A stretch of 64,000 nucleotides of DNA from CAWGET01 sp963821715 (GTDB lineage Bacteria; Bacteroidota; Ignavibacteria; Ignavibacteriales; Melioribacteraceae): the NCBI GenBank assembly GCA_963821715.1, contig CAWGET010000002.1, positions 186,001 through 250,000 on the forward strand, read 5' to 3'. The notes under the pieces were generated by a model. It searched no databases. It was not told the DNA's origin and saw only the letters and a program-made list of their open reading frames with translations. Both the position numbers and the translations under genes were made by a program. Of this stretch, positions 35,817-44,880 are shown in pieces; within the stretch, counting starts at the first letter, position 1; each line of letters opens with the position of its first letter.

Positions 35817-36134
35817 CTATGTATTTTTTGATTGAACAACTGTTGTAATAGCGGACTTTTCCATTTTGATCTTTATATTATTGCCAAAATCTATTAACGC
35901 AGTTTTTTCGTCAATACCGGCAACAGTTCCGTGCATTCCGCCCGATGTAACTATTTTATCGCCTCGCTGAACGCCGGCTATCATTTTTTCTCTTTCCTTA
36001 GCTCTTTTTTGCTGCGGACGAATAATCATAAAATAAAAAATCAAAAAGATCAATCCGAACATTATCAAAGTGCTGACCAATCCGCCTCCGCTTCCGCCTT
36101 CCGGCGAAGGTGCCATTGCAAAAAGTAATTCCAC
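35817..36134 (-). CDS. yajC: Preprotein translocase subunit YajC
   Basis: This 105 aa accessory subunit of the SecDF complex has a single TM (LIMFGLIFLIFYFMIIRPQQ), the family hallmark RPQQKRAKE (about 40-48), and GDKIVTSGGMHGTVAGIDEK. It starts at GTG 36134. It lies downstream of tgt, the frequent tgt-yajC pairing. SecD and SecF are not next to it. Confidence 0.95.
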   Translation of the reverse strand: MELLFAMAPSPEGGSGGGLVSTLIMFGLIFLIFYFMIIRPQQKRAKEREKMIAGVQRGDKIVTSGGMHGTVAGIDEKTALIDFGNNIKIKMEKSAITTVVQSKNT

Positions 36135-36207
36135 TTAAACCTCCATACTATTTAAATTTACAGATAATTGATTTATAACTCTTTCTTTCCATATTTCAAA
36201 ATTTCCC

Positions 36208-37281
36208 TCAAAGATTTTTTCCCGCGCTGCTTTTCACAATGTCGAGATAAAATTTTAAATTGTGAATTGTGGCAAGTTGTAAAGCCAGTATTTCTTTTGC
36301 TACAAAAAGATGACGAAGATAAGCTCTCGAAAAATTTCTGCAGGTATAGCATCCGCATTCTTCGTCGACCGGTAAAAAATCATTTTTGTACTTAGCGTTA
36401 CGCATCGAAAGGATTCCGTTCCATGTAAAAATGTTCGCGTTTCTTGCGTTGCGCGTAGGCATAACGCAGTCAAACATATCCACTCCCCGTTCGATAGCTT
36501 CGAGAATATTTTCCGGTCTTCCTACTCCCATTAAATATCGCGGTTTATTTTCGGGAATGAAATCGGTTGTAAAATCGACAATCTCATACATTTTTTCAGC
36601 CGGCTCACCAACGGCTAAACCTCCGATAGCGAATCCTTCGAAATCGATAGAAGTAATTTCTTTTGCCGAAAGTTCCCGCAAATCTTTGTAAACGCTGCCC
36701 TGTATTATTCCGAATTGCGCCTGCTTATGTCCGTATAATGACTCGGTTTTAACAAACGCTTCCCTGTTTAGCAAAGCCCATTCGTGAGTTAACCGTTCCG
36801 ATTTTTTGGCGTAATCATATTCACAGGGATAAGGTGTGCATTCGTCAAGCGCCATCATAATATCGGATCCTATGCTCCGCTGAATATTTACAACTTTTTC
36901 CGGAGTAAAGTAATGTTCCGAACCATCGAGATGAGATTTAAATTTTACTCCATCTTCGTCCAATTTTCTTAGATCGGAAAGGCTGTAAACCTGAAATCCG
37001 CCGCTATCTGTGAGGATCGGTTTTTCCCAATTCATAAATTTATGAAGGCCGCCTGCTTGCTCCAAAATCTCAGTTCCGGGCCGAAGATAAAGGTGATAAG
37101 TATTTCCTAGAATTATCTGAGCATGAATTTCATCATTCAAGTTGTCCGGAGTTACGGCTTTAACAGTTCCCTGAGTGCCCACGGGCATAAATATGGGAGT
37201 CTCAACTTCTCCGTGACCGGTTGTAAACTTACCCGCTCTCGCTTTGGAATTCTTCGATTTTTCTAATAGTTCAAAATTCAA
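36208..37281 (-). CDS. tgt: Queuine tRNA-ribosyltransferase
   Basis: This 357 aa enzyme exchanges guanine for preQ1 at the wobble position of GUN tRNAs. It shows PIFMPVGTQGTVKAV, the substrate-site LTDSGGFQVYSL, the nucleophile Asp region DMFDCVMPTRNARN, and the zinc ligands in GCYTCRNFSRAYLRHLF. TTG 37281 was chosen from the family N terminus (FELL...ARAGKFTTGHG). It ends 73 bases before yajC. Confidence 0.96.
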   Translation of the reverse strand: MNFELLEKSKNSKARAGKFTTGHGEVETPIFMPVGTQGTVKAVTPDNLNDEIHAQIILGNTYHLYLRPGTEILEQAGGLHKFMNWEKPILTDSGGFQVYSLSDLRKLDEDGVKFKSHLDGSEHYFTPEKVVNIQRSIGSDIMMALDECTPYPCEYDYAKKSERLTHEWALLNREAFVKTESLYGHKQAQFGIIQGSVYKDLRELSAKEITSIDFEGFAIGGLAVGEPAEKMYEIVDFTTDFIPENKPRYLMGVGRPENILEAIERGVDMFDCVMPTRNARNANIFTWNGILSMRNAKYKNDFLPVDEECGCYTCRNFSRAYLRHLFVAKEILALQLATIHNLKFYLDIVKSSAGKNL

Positions 37282-37437
37282 TATTTCGTATCGATTATGA
37301 TTTTATTTAAACCTTAAAAATAAGGGAAATAATGAATAAGTTCTATGAAAAAATATATAATCGTCAAACGTGAGATGTGAGTTGGGAAAAGCTGAGTGTG
37401 AGAAGTTAATAATATTCAATCGACTTAGTCGCATCGA

Positions 37438-38682
37438 CTAAGAATTCTGTTCTTCAATATATTCCGGATCGATGAAAAATTTAACAAGACTGATTTTAGT
37501 CGTGTCGGAACGTAAAATTAAAATTTTGAAATGGTCGAGTGCAATAGTCTCGCCCTGTTTGGGAATGCGTCCGATTGCGTTCGTAATATAGCCGCCCACG
37601 GTTTCATAATCGCCTTGCGGTATTTCTATCTCGTATTCTTCATTGATAAAATCAATTTCAACTTTACCGCTAACTACATAAGTAAAATCATCCACTTTTT
37701 TATATACGTCTTCTTCAACATCGTACTCATCGCGTATCTCGCCGAACAATTCTTCGATGATGTCTTCTACTGTTATTATTCCGGCGGTTCCCCCGAATTC
37801 ATCCACCGCTATCGCAATCGATACACCTTTGTCCAAAAATTCATTCAGCATTTCCAAGCTTTTTTTTGTATCGGGAACAAAAATTACTTCTTTCACAATT
37901 GATTTTAAATCAGCCGGATCTTTAAATAGATCATATGCGAAGACCAAACCTTTTACGTTATCAATATTTTCTTCATAAACCGGAAGTTTGGAATATCCCG
38001 ATTGAATAAAAATCTGACGCAATTCATTTATCGAACTATTTATATCAACACCTACTACATCAGTCCGCGGAGTTAATGCTTCGTAAATTCTCTGCTCGCT
38101 AAGCATAATTATTTTACTGATGATGTCTGAATCTTCTTCCGCTACAAAACCGGCTTCTTTACTTTCGTGCATTAAATGGTGAATATCTTCCTTTTCAAAT
38201 AGATACGACATTCGTTCTTCGCTCGTATTTTCGGTCTTCGTTAAAAATGAAGAGATGGAAGATGTTAATTTGACAAATGGATAAAGAATAAAAGTGAATC
38301 CCCGAACAAGTATAGAAGCGGGCCCGATATAAATATCAGCAAGTTCCCTTGCAAAATACTTCGGAATTATTTCGCCGAAAATTAAAAGAAAACCGGAAGA
38401 TATAAGAAGAATAGAAAAGTCGCCAAGTTCGAAAACGTTAGTTAAAAAGACAGTGATGATCGAAGCAAAAGCAATGTTCACAACATTGTTGGAAATTAAA
38501 ATAGTTGAAAAAAATACCTGCGGTTTTTTCAAAAAGTAATGCGCTGCTTTTGCGCCGAATTTATTCTGCCTGGAACGGATTTCGATTTTGATCCGGTTGG
38601 AAACAACAAACGCCAATTCGGACGAAGAGAAAAAAGCGCTGAGGACGAGTAAAAATATTAAAAGTAAAATGTTCAGGTTCAT
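37438..38682 (-). CDS. CNNM/CBS-domain transporter (HlyC/CorC family)
   Basis: This 414 aa inner-membrane protein has an N-terminal CNNM domain with three or four TM helices (SAFFSSSELAFVVSNRIKIE; ISNNVVNIAFASIITVFLTN). Two CBS domains follow (ALTPRTDVVGVDINSSINEL; AIAVDEFGGTAGIITVEDII) and a C-terminal CorC-type domain (YETVGGYITNAIGRIPKQGE). Family members transport or sense magnesium or cobalt; 'hemolysin' is a legacy name. It overlaps or nearly abuts the lipoprotein gene at 38685. Confidence 0.93.
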   Translation of the reverse strand: MNLNILLLIFLLVLSAFFSSSELAFVVSNRIKIEIRSRQNKFGAKAAHYFLKKPQVFFSTILISNNVVNIAFASIITVFLTNVFELGDFSILLISSGFLLIFGEIIPKYFARELADIYIGPASILVRGFTFILYPFVKLTSSISSFLTKTENTSEERMSYLFEKEDIHHLMHESKEAGFVAEEDSDIISKIIMLSEQRIYEALTPRTDVVGVDINSSINELRQIFIQSGYSKLPVYEENIDNVKGLVFAYDLFKDPADLKSIVKEVIFVPDTKKSLEMLNEFLDKGVSIAIAVDEFGGTAGIITVEDIIEELFGEIRDEYDVEEDVYKKVDDFTYVVSGKVEIDFINEEYEIEIPQGDYETVGGYITNAIGRIPKQGETIALDHFKILILRSDTTKISLVKFFIDPEYIEEQNS

Positions 38683-38684
38683 TT

Positions 38685-39179
38685 TTACTGAACCTTTTGA
38701 ACCATATTATTTTCGACACGGAAAGAATATTGTTGGCCGCCTTCACCTATAATTATTTCAACCGTAAAAGGATCATCATAATTAAACATCGGGTTGATCT
38801 CCAATCCCTGAATAGTTGAAAAAAGAAATTCTTTTTCTAAATCGCTTTCTTTTTTTAACTGGACGGTCGGGAAAACCGAGTAAAACAAATCACCGTCTTG
38901 AAATACATTCACTTTCCGGAGTTCAATATTTTTCAAATCGTAATTTTTAGAACTTGGTATTATTACATCACCAGAAACATGAAACTTTTTTTCTTTCGCA
39001 AGATTTTCACCCAGCCAACTCGTGATGTTATCTACATTAAGCTCAATCGTCGGTGAGTATGCCTCTGTTTTCGTCGCTTCATCTTTCCCGGAGTTCTTTT
39101 GAGTCTCCTTCGATGAAGAACAGTGTGCCAAAAACAAAGAAAGTAAAATTATAGTGCTTATTATTCTTATCGATTTCAT
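38685..39179 (-). CDS. Lipoprotein of unknown function
   Basis: This 164 aa protein has a lipoprotein signal peptide (IISTIILLSLFLAHCSSSKE), a polar linker and a small domain with EKKFHVSGDVIIPSSKNYDL and FTVEIIIGEGGQQYSFRVEN. No known motif was recognised. It lies two bases upstream of the CNNM/CBS gene, so it is probably co-expressed with it. Confidence 0.7.
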   Translation of the reverse strand: MKSIRIISTIILLSLFLAHCSSSKETQKNSGKDEATKTEAYSPTIELNVDNITSWLGENLAKEKKFHVSGDVIIPSSKNYDLKNIELRKVNVFQDGDLFYSVFPTVQLKKESDLEKEFLFSTIQGLEINPMFNYDDPFTVEIIIGEGGQQYSFRVENNMVQKVQ

Positions 39180-39228
39180 AATTGAGAATTAAAATTAAAT
39201 AATTTTAAATATAGGAACTTTACGCAAA

Positions 39229-40884
39229 TTAAAAAACTGCCGATTCTTCATAAACACCGAAATGTTTTTTTAACTCACTTATCATTTCCCCCAGCGTCAC
39301 GTATCTTTCAGCTGCATTTATTAATGGCGGCATTAAATTAGTTCCGTCTGCAGCAGCTCGCCCAATCTCTGCTAAAGCTTTATTCACCTCAACCGAGCTT
39401 CTGTTATTCTTCAGTTCAGTTAATCTTTGTACTTGTTTCTTTTCCACATCGGGAGAAACATATAAAATTGGAATATCAACCTTTTCCTTATCTTCCACAA
39501 ATTCATTTATTCCAACTACAAATTTTTCTTTTCGTTCCAACTCAAGCTGATATCGGTAAGCTGCGTCGGCAATTTCTTTTTGGAAATAACCTTCTTCGAT
39601 TGCCGGAATCACTCCGCCGAGAGAATCGATCTCATCAAAAATTTGATTAGCTTTTCTCTCCATTTCATCGGTTAACGATTCGACAAAATAACTTCCGCCG
39701 AGCGGATCTACCGTGTTTATAACGCCTGTTTCATAAGCCAACAACTGCTGAGTTCTGAGAGCAATCTTCACCGCTTTCTCGCTAGGAAGCGCAAGAGTCT
39801 CGTCCATTGAATTTGTATGAAGTGATTGCGTTCCGCCTAAAACCGCTGCCATCGCTTGGTAAGCCGTGCGCACAATGTTATTTTCCGGCTGCTGCGCGGT
39901 TAAAGTGCAGCCAGCTGTCTGCGTATGAAAACGCATCCATAGCGAACGCGGATTTTTAGCGCCATATTTTTCTTTCATTCGTTTAGCGTAAATTCTTCGT
40001 GCCGCTCTGAATTTAGCTATCTCTTCAAAAAAATCGAGATGGGAATTAAAGAAGAAGGAAATTCTCGGGGCAAACTCGTCAACGTCCATGCCCTTTTCAA
40101 TGCATGCCTCTATGTAAGCGAAACCATCGGCAAGTGTATAAGCCAATTCCTGTGCGGCTGTCGATCCGGCTTCGCGAATATGATAACCGCTTACGGAAAC
40201 CGGATTCCATTGCGGAACTTCATTTGTTGTATATTCAATCATATCTGTTATGATACGCATTGAAGGATGCGGCGGAAAAATATATTCTTTCTGCGCGATG
40301 TATTCTTTTAAAATATCATTCTGAAGAGTTCCGCGCAAAGAGCTGAAATCTACTCCCTGTTTTTTCGCGATCGCGAGATAAAAAGCGAAAACCATAGCAG
40401 CGGGTGAGTTGATCGTCATCGAAGTTGAGACTTTATCTAACGGGATTTTATCGAAAAGAATTTCCATATCCTGAAGCGATGAAATGGAGACTCCGCAAAT
40501 TCCAACTTCACCACGACTTATTTCTGCGTCGGCGTCCCAGCCCATTAAAGTCGGCAGATCGAACGCGACTGAAAGCCCGGTTTGACCATGATTCAGCAAA
40601 TATTTAAAGCGTTCATTTGTATTTTCCGGTGAACCAAATCCGGCAAACTGGCGCATTGTCCAGATTCTTCCGCGGTATCCATTCGGATGTATTCCGCGTG
40701 TGTAAGGATATTCGCCCGGGAAATTTAAATCTTCCAAATAGTCTATGTTTTTGGTGTCGTCGGGAGCGTAAACATTTTTTATTTCCTGTCCGCTGACTGT
40801 GGTATGTTTCATACCTGTCGTTTTTGCGTTCTCAACTTTATCCAGATATTCTTTTTTTGCGCGAAGATATTTTTCATCCGCCAT
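39229..40884 (-). CDS. Methylmalonyl-CoA mutase family, large (substrate-binding) subunit
   Basis: This 551 aa TIM-barrel subunit of an adenosylcobalamin-dependent acyl-CoA mutase shows YTRGIHPNGYRGRIWTMRQF, AGFGSPENTNERFKYLL, and GLSVAFDLPTLMGWDAD near the N terminus. QTAGCTLTAQQPENNIVRTA and GGTQSLHTNSMDETLALPSE lie in the barrel. The C-terminal B12-binding domain is absent, so a separate small subunit must exist elsewhere, as in two-part mutases. The reaction is probably between methylmalonyl- and succinyl-CoA, but ethylmalonyl or isobutyryl-type mutases share these motifs. Confidence 0.92.
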   Translation of the reverse strand: MADEKYLRAKKEYLDKVENAKTTGMKHTTVSGQEIKNVYAPDDTKNIDYLEDLNFPGEYPYTRGIHPNGYRGRIWTMRQFAGFGSPENTNERFKYLLNHGQTGLSVAFDLPTLMGWDADAEISRGEVGICGVSISSLQDMEILFDKIPLDKVSTSMTINSPAAMVFAFYLAIAKKQGVDFSSLRGTLQNDILKEYIAQKEYIFPPHPSMRIITDMIEYTTNEVPQWNPVSVSGYHIREAGSTAAQELAYTLADGFAYIEACIEKGMDVDEFAPRISFFFNSHLDFFEEIAKFRAARRIYAKRMKEKYGAKNPRSLWMRFHTQTAGCTLTAQQPENNIVRTAYQAMAAVLGGTQSLHTNSMDETLALPSEKAVKIALRTQQLLAYETGVINTVDPLGGSYFVESLTDEMERKANQIFDEIDSLGGVIPAIEEGYFQKEIADAAYRYQLELERKEKFVVGINEFVEDKEKVDIPILYVSPDVEKKQVQRLTELKNNRSSVEVNKALAEIGRAAADGTNLMPPLINAAERYVTLGEMISELKKHFGVYEESAVF

Positions 40885-40946
40885 GTTTTAATTCCTTTTA
40901 AATGATTTAATTGCTGAGAAGTTCATAAAAGAAGATACTAAATCGG

Positions 40947-42821
40947 CTATGTTCTTCCAAATCTTTTGTCAAACTCGTCGAGCGGAATTTTTATTACAAT
41001 CGGTCTTCCGTGCGGGCAGACGTAAGGCATTGAAGTGGCGAAAAGTTGATCTACTAAAAGCCGCATCTCATTTTCATCCAATTTATCTCCTGCTTTTATC
41101 GCCGCTTTGCAGGAAAATGAAGCGGCTAAATTTTCGCGCGATTCCAATTTCTTCTCGCGCTGATTTGTTTTGTACTCCGATAAAATTTCCCGAAGAATAT
41201 CAACTTCGGAGCCGATCTTCACATCCGAAGGAACTCCTGAAATTACAATTGTATTACGACTGAAAAATTTAACTTCGAACCCCAATTTATTCAGGAACGG
41301 TTCAATCTCTTTCAGCAATTGATAATCGCCCGGATCGACTTCCATCGTCTGTGCAAAAAGCAATTGCTGCGCAAAAGGCAAATTTGCGTCGAACGACTTG
41401 AGCGCTTTTTCATATAATATTCTTTCGTGCGCAACATGCTGATCGATGATCATTAAGCCGCTTTTAATTGGCGCCAAAATATATTTATTATGAAGCGAAA
41501 AGATGAAAGAATTTCCTATAGCTTCATTTGGCTGATTTGTTTGCGGTTTTATCTCTTCGTGGTAAACTTCGCTCGTCTGCTGTTCTTCAAACGGATGAGA
41601 ATGATTGATGTTCTTCTCCGGATTTCTTTTTATATTCGGGGTAATCGTGCTGAAAAGAGCGTCGATCTCGTCATCCGAAAAAATTGAAGAATCAGATTTC
41701 CGTCCCAAATTCGATTCAATAAATCCGGGTCTGTCGCTGAAATCTTCCTTATTTACCGGATTAAAATTATTATATTTCAATTTTTCTTTGCCTTCAACAG
41801 ATTCACCGAAATTCATTGCCGGAACTAGATCGTAACTTCCTAAACCTTTTTTTGCCACAGCATTCACGAGTGTATAAATATCTTTTTCCTGCTCAAATTT
41901 TATTTCCAGTTTGGAAGGATGTACGTTTATATCAATCTTTGCAGGATCAATTTCCATAAATAAAACGAAGAAAGGATAATCTCCTTTTTCAAGAATATTT
42001 TCGTAAGCAGAAAATATAGCGTGATTTATCATCCGGCTCTGCACATATCTTTTATTCACAAACAAATATTGCGAACCGCGGTTCTTGCTTAAAAATGTCG
42101 GTTTAGCAATGTAGCCGGTAATATTTATAAACTCTGTCAACTCTTCTATCTCGATAACGGCGTCGAGAATATTTTCCGCGAAAATGGACTTCATTCTTTC
42201 AGAAATTGACGCGGCAGGAAAATCAAAAATCATATCGTCGTCATTATAGAATTTGAAAGTGACTCCCGGATTGCTCAGCGCGATATTTTTAAATGAATCG
42301 ATTATATGCTTTAGTTCAGTGGCGTTCGATTTTAAAAAATTTCTTCGCGCCGGAGTATTGTAAAAAAGATTTTTTACGGCAACTGATGTTCCTTTTGCAA
42401 ATGAGCCTTTTTCTTTGAAGAAATTATTTCCTTCGCTGTTTTTAATGAGAGTGCCGATCTCATCGTCTCTTTTCTCTGTTTTAATTTCTACAAGGCTAAC
42501 CGCGCTGATCGAACTCAAAGCTTCGCCTCTGAATCCAAAGGTATTAATTCTGGATAGATCGTCAATAGTGGAAATCTTGCTGGTAGCGTGCCTCTGAACG
42601 CTCAGTTCCGCATCTTCCTCACTCATTCCGTCACCATCATCCACAACCTGGATCAAAGTTTTGCCCGCGTTTTTTATGAAGACCTCAATATTCTTCGCTC
42701 TTGCGTCGACGGAATTTTCCATTAGTTCCTTCAGTACCGATTCCGGCCTCTGAACAACCTCGCCTGCTGCAATTTTATTTGAAATATTAGACGGGAGTAT
42801 TTTAATTTTATTTGAAATCAT
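40947..42821 (-). CDS. mutL: DNA mismatch repair protein MutL
   Basis: This 624 aa mismatch-repair ATPase/endonuclease shows the N-terminal GHKL ATPase NKIAAGEVVQRPESVLKELM, DDGDGMSEEDAEL, and NTFGFRGEALSSI. The C-terminal dimerisation/endonuclease domain has DQHVAHERILYE, the DQHA(X)2E(X)4E metal site with Val for Ala. It also has FSCKAAIKAGDKL and CPHGRPIVIKI. It is therefore predicted to be a nicking MutL, as expected for bacteria without MutH. ATG 42821 overlaps the folA stop (ATGA), so it is preferred over a longer start at 42854. Confidence 0.96.
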   Translation of the reverse strand: MISNKIKILPSNISNKIAAGEVVQRPESVLKELMENSVDARAKNIEVFIKNAGKTLIQVVDDGDGMSEEDAELSVQRHATSKISTIDDLSRINTFGFRGEALSSISAVSLVEIKTEKRDDEIGTLIKNSEGNNFFKEKGSFAKGTSVAVKNLFYNTPARRNFLKSNATELKHIIDSFKNIALSNPGVTFKFYNDDDMIFDFPAASISERMKSIFAENILDAVIEIEELTEFINITGYIAKPTFLSKNRGSQYLFVNKRYVQSRMINHAIFSAYENILEKGDYPFFVLFMEIDPAKIDINVHPSKLEIKFEQEKDIYTLVNAVAKKGLGSYDLVPAMNFGESVEGKEKLKYNNFNPVNKEDFSDRPGFIESNLGRKSDSSIFSDDEIDALFSTITPNIKRNPEKNINHSHPFEEQQTSEVYHEEIKPQTNQPNEAIGNSFIFSLHNKYILAPIKSGLMIIDQHVAHERILYEKALKSFDANLPFAQQLLFAQTMEVDPGDYQLLKEIEPFLNKLGFEVKFFSRNTIVISGVPSDVKIGSEVDILREILSEYKTNQREKKLESRENLAASFSCKAAIKAGDKLDENEMRLLVDQLFATSMPYVCPHGRPIVIKIPLDEFDKRFGRT

Positions 42822-43313
42822 AAATTTTCTTTTTCGCTTTTCTTCTTGTACCACATTATCGTAAATTCTTCGTGTTCCTCTTTCGAAGCCAATTCAAAAC
42901 TGTTTTTATCTATTTCGGGGAAAAAGACGTCCCCTTCCCTTTCAAACTTCATTGTCGACAGAATTATTTCATCAACACTATGCATTGCCTGTCTGTAAAT
43001 TTCTCCGCCGCCGATAACAAATAATTTTTCATATCCTTCATTATCGCAATAATTAAAAGCATCCTGCAGATCGTTAAAAACAAGTACTTCATCAAAAGCC
43101 GGTTTGTAATTTTTGTTGCGAGTAACTACAATATTTAGTCTTTTTTTTAAGATGGCGTCCATTGCCTCTAAGGTTTTTCTCCCCATTATCAGACGGATAG
43201 CCTAAGGTAGTTCTTTTAAAATGTTTTAATTCTTCGCTAACATGCCACGGCATTTTATTATCTTTTCCGATGACCCGGTCTCCGGTCATTGCCGCAATAA
43301 TTATTTTTTTCAA
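42818..43313 (-). pseudogene. folA: Dihydrofolate reductase, interrupted by a frameshift
   Basis: This NADPH-dependent enzyme is required to recycle the dihydrofolate made by ThyA. The first frame reads IIIAAMTGDRVIGKDNKMPW, then HVSEELKHFKRTTLGYP, and runs off into a stop. The second frame continues LIMGRKTLEAMDAILKKRLN and ends with LFVIGGGEIYRQAMHSVDEI. The junction is CCG-T-CTG-ATA-ATG. Dropping one base at about 43193 gives GYPLIMGRKT, a perfect DHFR match. The joined length of about 165 aa is normal. Because the adjacent thyA is intact and depends on DHFR, a sequence error is more likely than real loss. Confidence 0.88.
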
Positions 43314-43325
43314 TATCTTCCCGTA

Positions 43326-43625
43326 TTAATTATCTCTGAACCGTACAAAAACTCTTGGATCAAATCCTTCGGGCGCTGCAACTCCGAAAGTTGTATCTCG
43401 GTATCCGATCAACTTCAGCGTGATTGAATAATTGCCCGGCGCTAAATTAGAAATGCTATCCGGAGTTGATCTTCCCGTGTTATTCGATTCCAAATAAATT
43501 TGCGCGCCTATCGGAGACGAATTAATGAATATCGTGCTCCGGCTTTCTTCCGGTGCTACAGGTATAACTTCCCGGCAGCCAACCGTAAATGCTATTATTA
43601 TGATCGTGAAAATATAATTCTTCAT
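43326..43625 (-). CDS. PEGA-domain lipoprotein
   Basis: This 99 aa protein has a lipoprotein signal peptide (FTIIIIAFTVGCREV) followed by a single PEGA domain (TIFINSSPIGAQIYLESNNT, then PGNYSITLKLIGYRD). PEGA domains are surface-protein beta modules. It is upstream of folA with a 12-base gap. Function is unknown. Confidence 0.8.
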   Translation of the reverse strand: MKNYIFTIIIIAFTVGCREVIPVAPEESRSTIFINSSPIGAQIYLESNNTGRSTPDSISNLAPGNYSITLKLIGYRDTTFGVAAPEGFDPRVFVRFRDN

Positions 43626-43732
43626 CTTCCCCCTGATAATTATATTTTTTCACAAATATTAAATTTTATAACGCCAAACGCAATTCATAAAACAGTCTAA
43701 AAATTATGTAAACTGATTAAGTAATTCTATTG

Positions 43733-43935
43733 CCGTCAGTTTTTAACTGACGGATATAATAACAAAGCAAAGATCAATCGGCTTCAGCTGCATAAAAACC
43801 TAATGAGGCTAAAGCCTTTTTATTATTAATTTCTTAAACCCGTCCGCTAAAGCGGACGGCAATAAACTTATTTTAATTTTTAATTGGGTATTCTTTAAAA
43901 AATACCAATTGCCGCGATTTTAAACTCGCGACAAG
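43733..43935. repeat. Array of four or five different palindromes
   Basis: The 409-base gap 43626-44034 contains no gene. In order it holds CCGTCAGTT-TTT-AACTGACGG (43733-43753), a long imperfect GGCTT..AGC / GCTAAAGCC stem (about 43779-43817) ending in five T, CCGTCCGCT-AA-AGCGGACGG (43840-43859), GGTATT/AATACC (about 43887-43906) and CGCGA-TTTTAAAC-TCGCG (43913-43930). Stems differ, but three are flanked by TTGCCG or GGCAAT. This resembles REP/BIME-like clusters. The T-run may terminate the PEGA or thyA neighbourhood. Confidence 0.65.
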
Positions 43936-44034
43936 ATAAAAATGATTAACCCATTCGTTTACGCTTGGGAGCTGGTCGTTTAATCAGACTTCGGGCTTGT
44001 AATTCTCTTATTTAATTCGTTTGTTCAATGTCCC

Positions 44035-44874
44035 TTAAACAGCCACTTCAAATTTTATTCTGTCGAGATGTTTGTAGCCTATCAACTCAAAATCATCAAA
44101 CGTTAATTCCTCGTAAGGCTTTTTCGCGATTTTTAATTTTGGCAGTGGCAGCGGCTCGCGTGTAAGTTGTTCTTTCAAGCCGGCTACGTGATCGTATTTT
44201 TCCATTTCCGTTCCTTCATCGGCAACGTAAATATGAGCGTCAACAATTGTGTGCGCAAATTCGCCCAACTCCAAATTCGTTTCCTGCGCAATTATTTGAG
44301 TGATGATGGAATAAGCCGCCAGATTGAAAGGAATTCCGAGAGCGATATCGCCGGAACGCTGCGTTAAGTGACAATTCAATTTTCCGCCGGAAACATGAAA
44401 AGCGAATGTATAATGACACGGCGGTAGCTTGCTGAATATCGCGTTGCCTGGCTCCCAGGCGGTTACAATCAGCCGCCGGCTGCTCGGATTTCTTTTTATT
44501 TCATCAATCACATATTGAAGTTGATCGATTTCCGTCACTTGCCAGTTACCGTTTTCATCCTTTTGAGCGCTCGGGAAATGCCTCCAGTAATGTCCGTAAG
44601 CAGTTTCCAGATTTCCGTTTTCGTCAGCCCAAGCATCCCAAATTTTTGTATGTTTCCGCAGATTGCGAATATGATTTTCACCGGAAATATACCACAAAAC
44701 CTCGTGCAGCAAAGATTTCCAAATCATCTTTTTTGTTGTAAGCAGCGGAAAGCCTTCTGCCAGATCGACTTTGTAGAAAGCCGAAAAATACGATAACGTA
44801 TCGATGCCGGTGCGCGACGGTTTACGCACACCTTTTTCTAAAACTAATTTTACTAAATCCTGATAAACTTTCAT
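44035..44874 (-). CDS. thyA: Thymidylate synthase
   Basis: This 279 aa enzyme makes dTMP from dUMP with methylene-tetrahydrofolate. It shows RTGIDTLSYFSAFYKVDL, LHEVLWYISGENHIRNLRKH, nucleophile Cys in LPPCHYTFAFHV, RSGDIALGIPFNLAAYSIIT, and HIYVADEGTEMEKYDH. It produces dihydrofolate and so needs the folA product nearby. It lies six bases downstream of the glycerate kinase gene. Confidence 0.96.
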   Translation of the reverse strand: MKVYQDLVKLVLEKGVRKPSRTGIDTLSYFSAFYKVDLAEGFPLLTTKKMIWKSLLHEVLWYISGENHIRNLRKHTKIWDAWADENGNLETAYGHYWRHFPSAQKDENGNWQVTEIDQLQYVIDEIKRNPSSRRLIVTAWEPGNAIFSKLPPCHYTFAFHVSGGKLNCHLTQRSGDIALGIPFNLAAYSIITQIIAQETNLELGEFAHTIVDAHIYVADEGTEMEKYDHVAGLKEQLTREPLPLPKLKIAKKPYEELTFDDFELIGYKHLDRIKFEVAV

Positions 44875-44880
44875 TTTGCC

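Noticed and set aside
43092..43313. Programmed ribosomal frameshifting in folA
   Set aside because: No slippery heptamer or downstream structure visible and homologues are not known to need it; sequence error is simpler.
43626..44034. A CRISPR array in the palindrome cluster
   Set aside because: The palindromes are different in sequence with irregular spacing and no constant direct repeat; no cas gene nearby.
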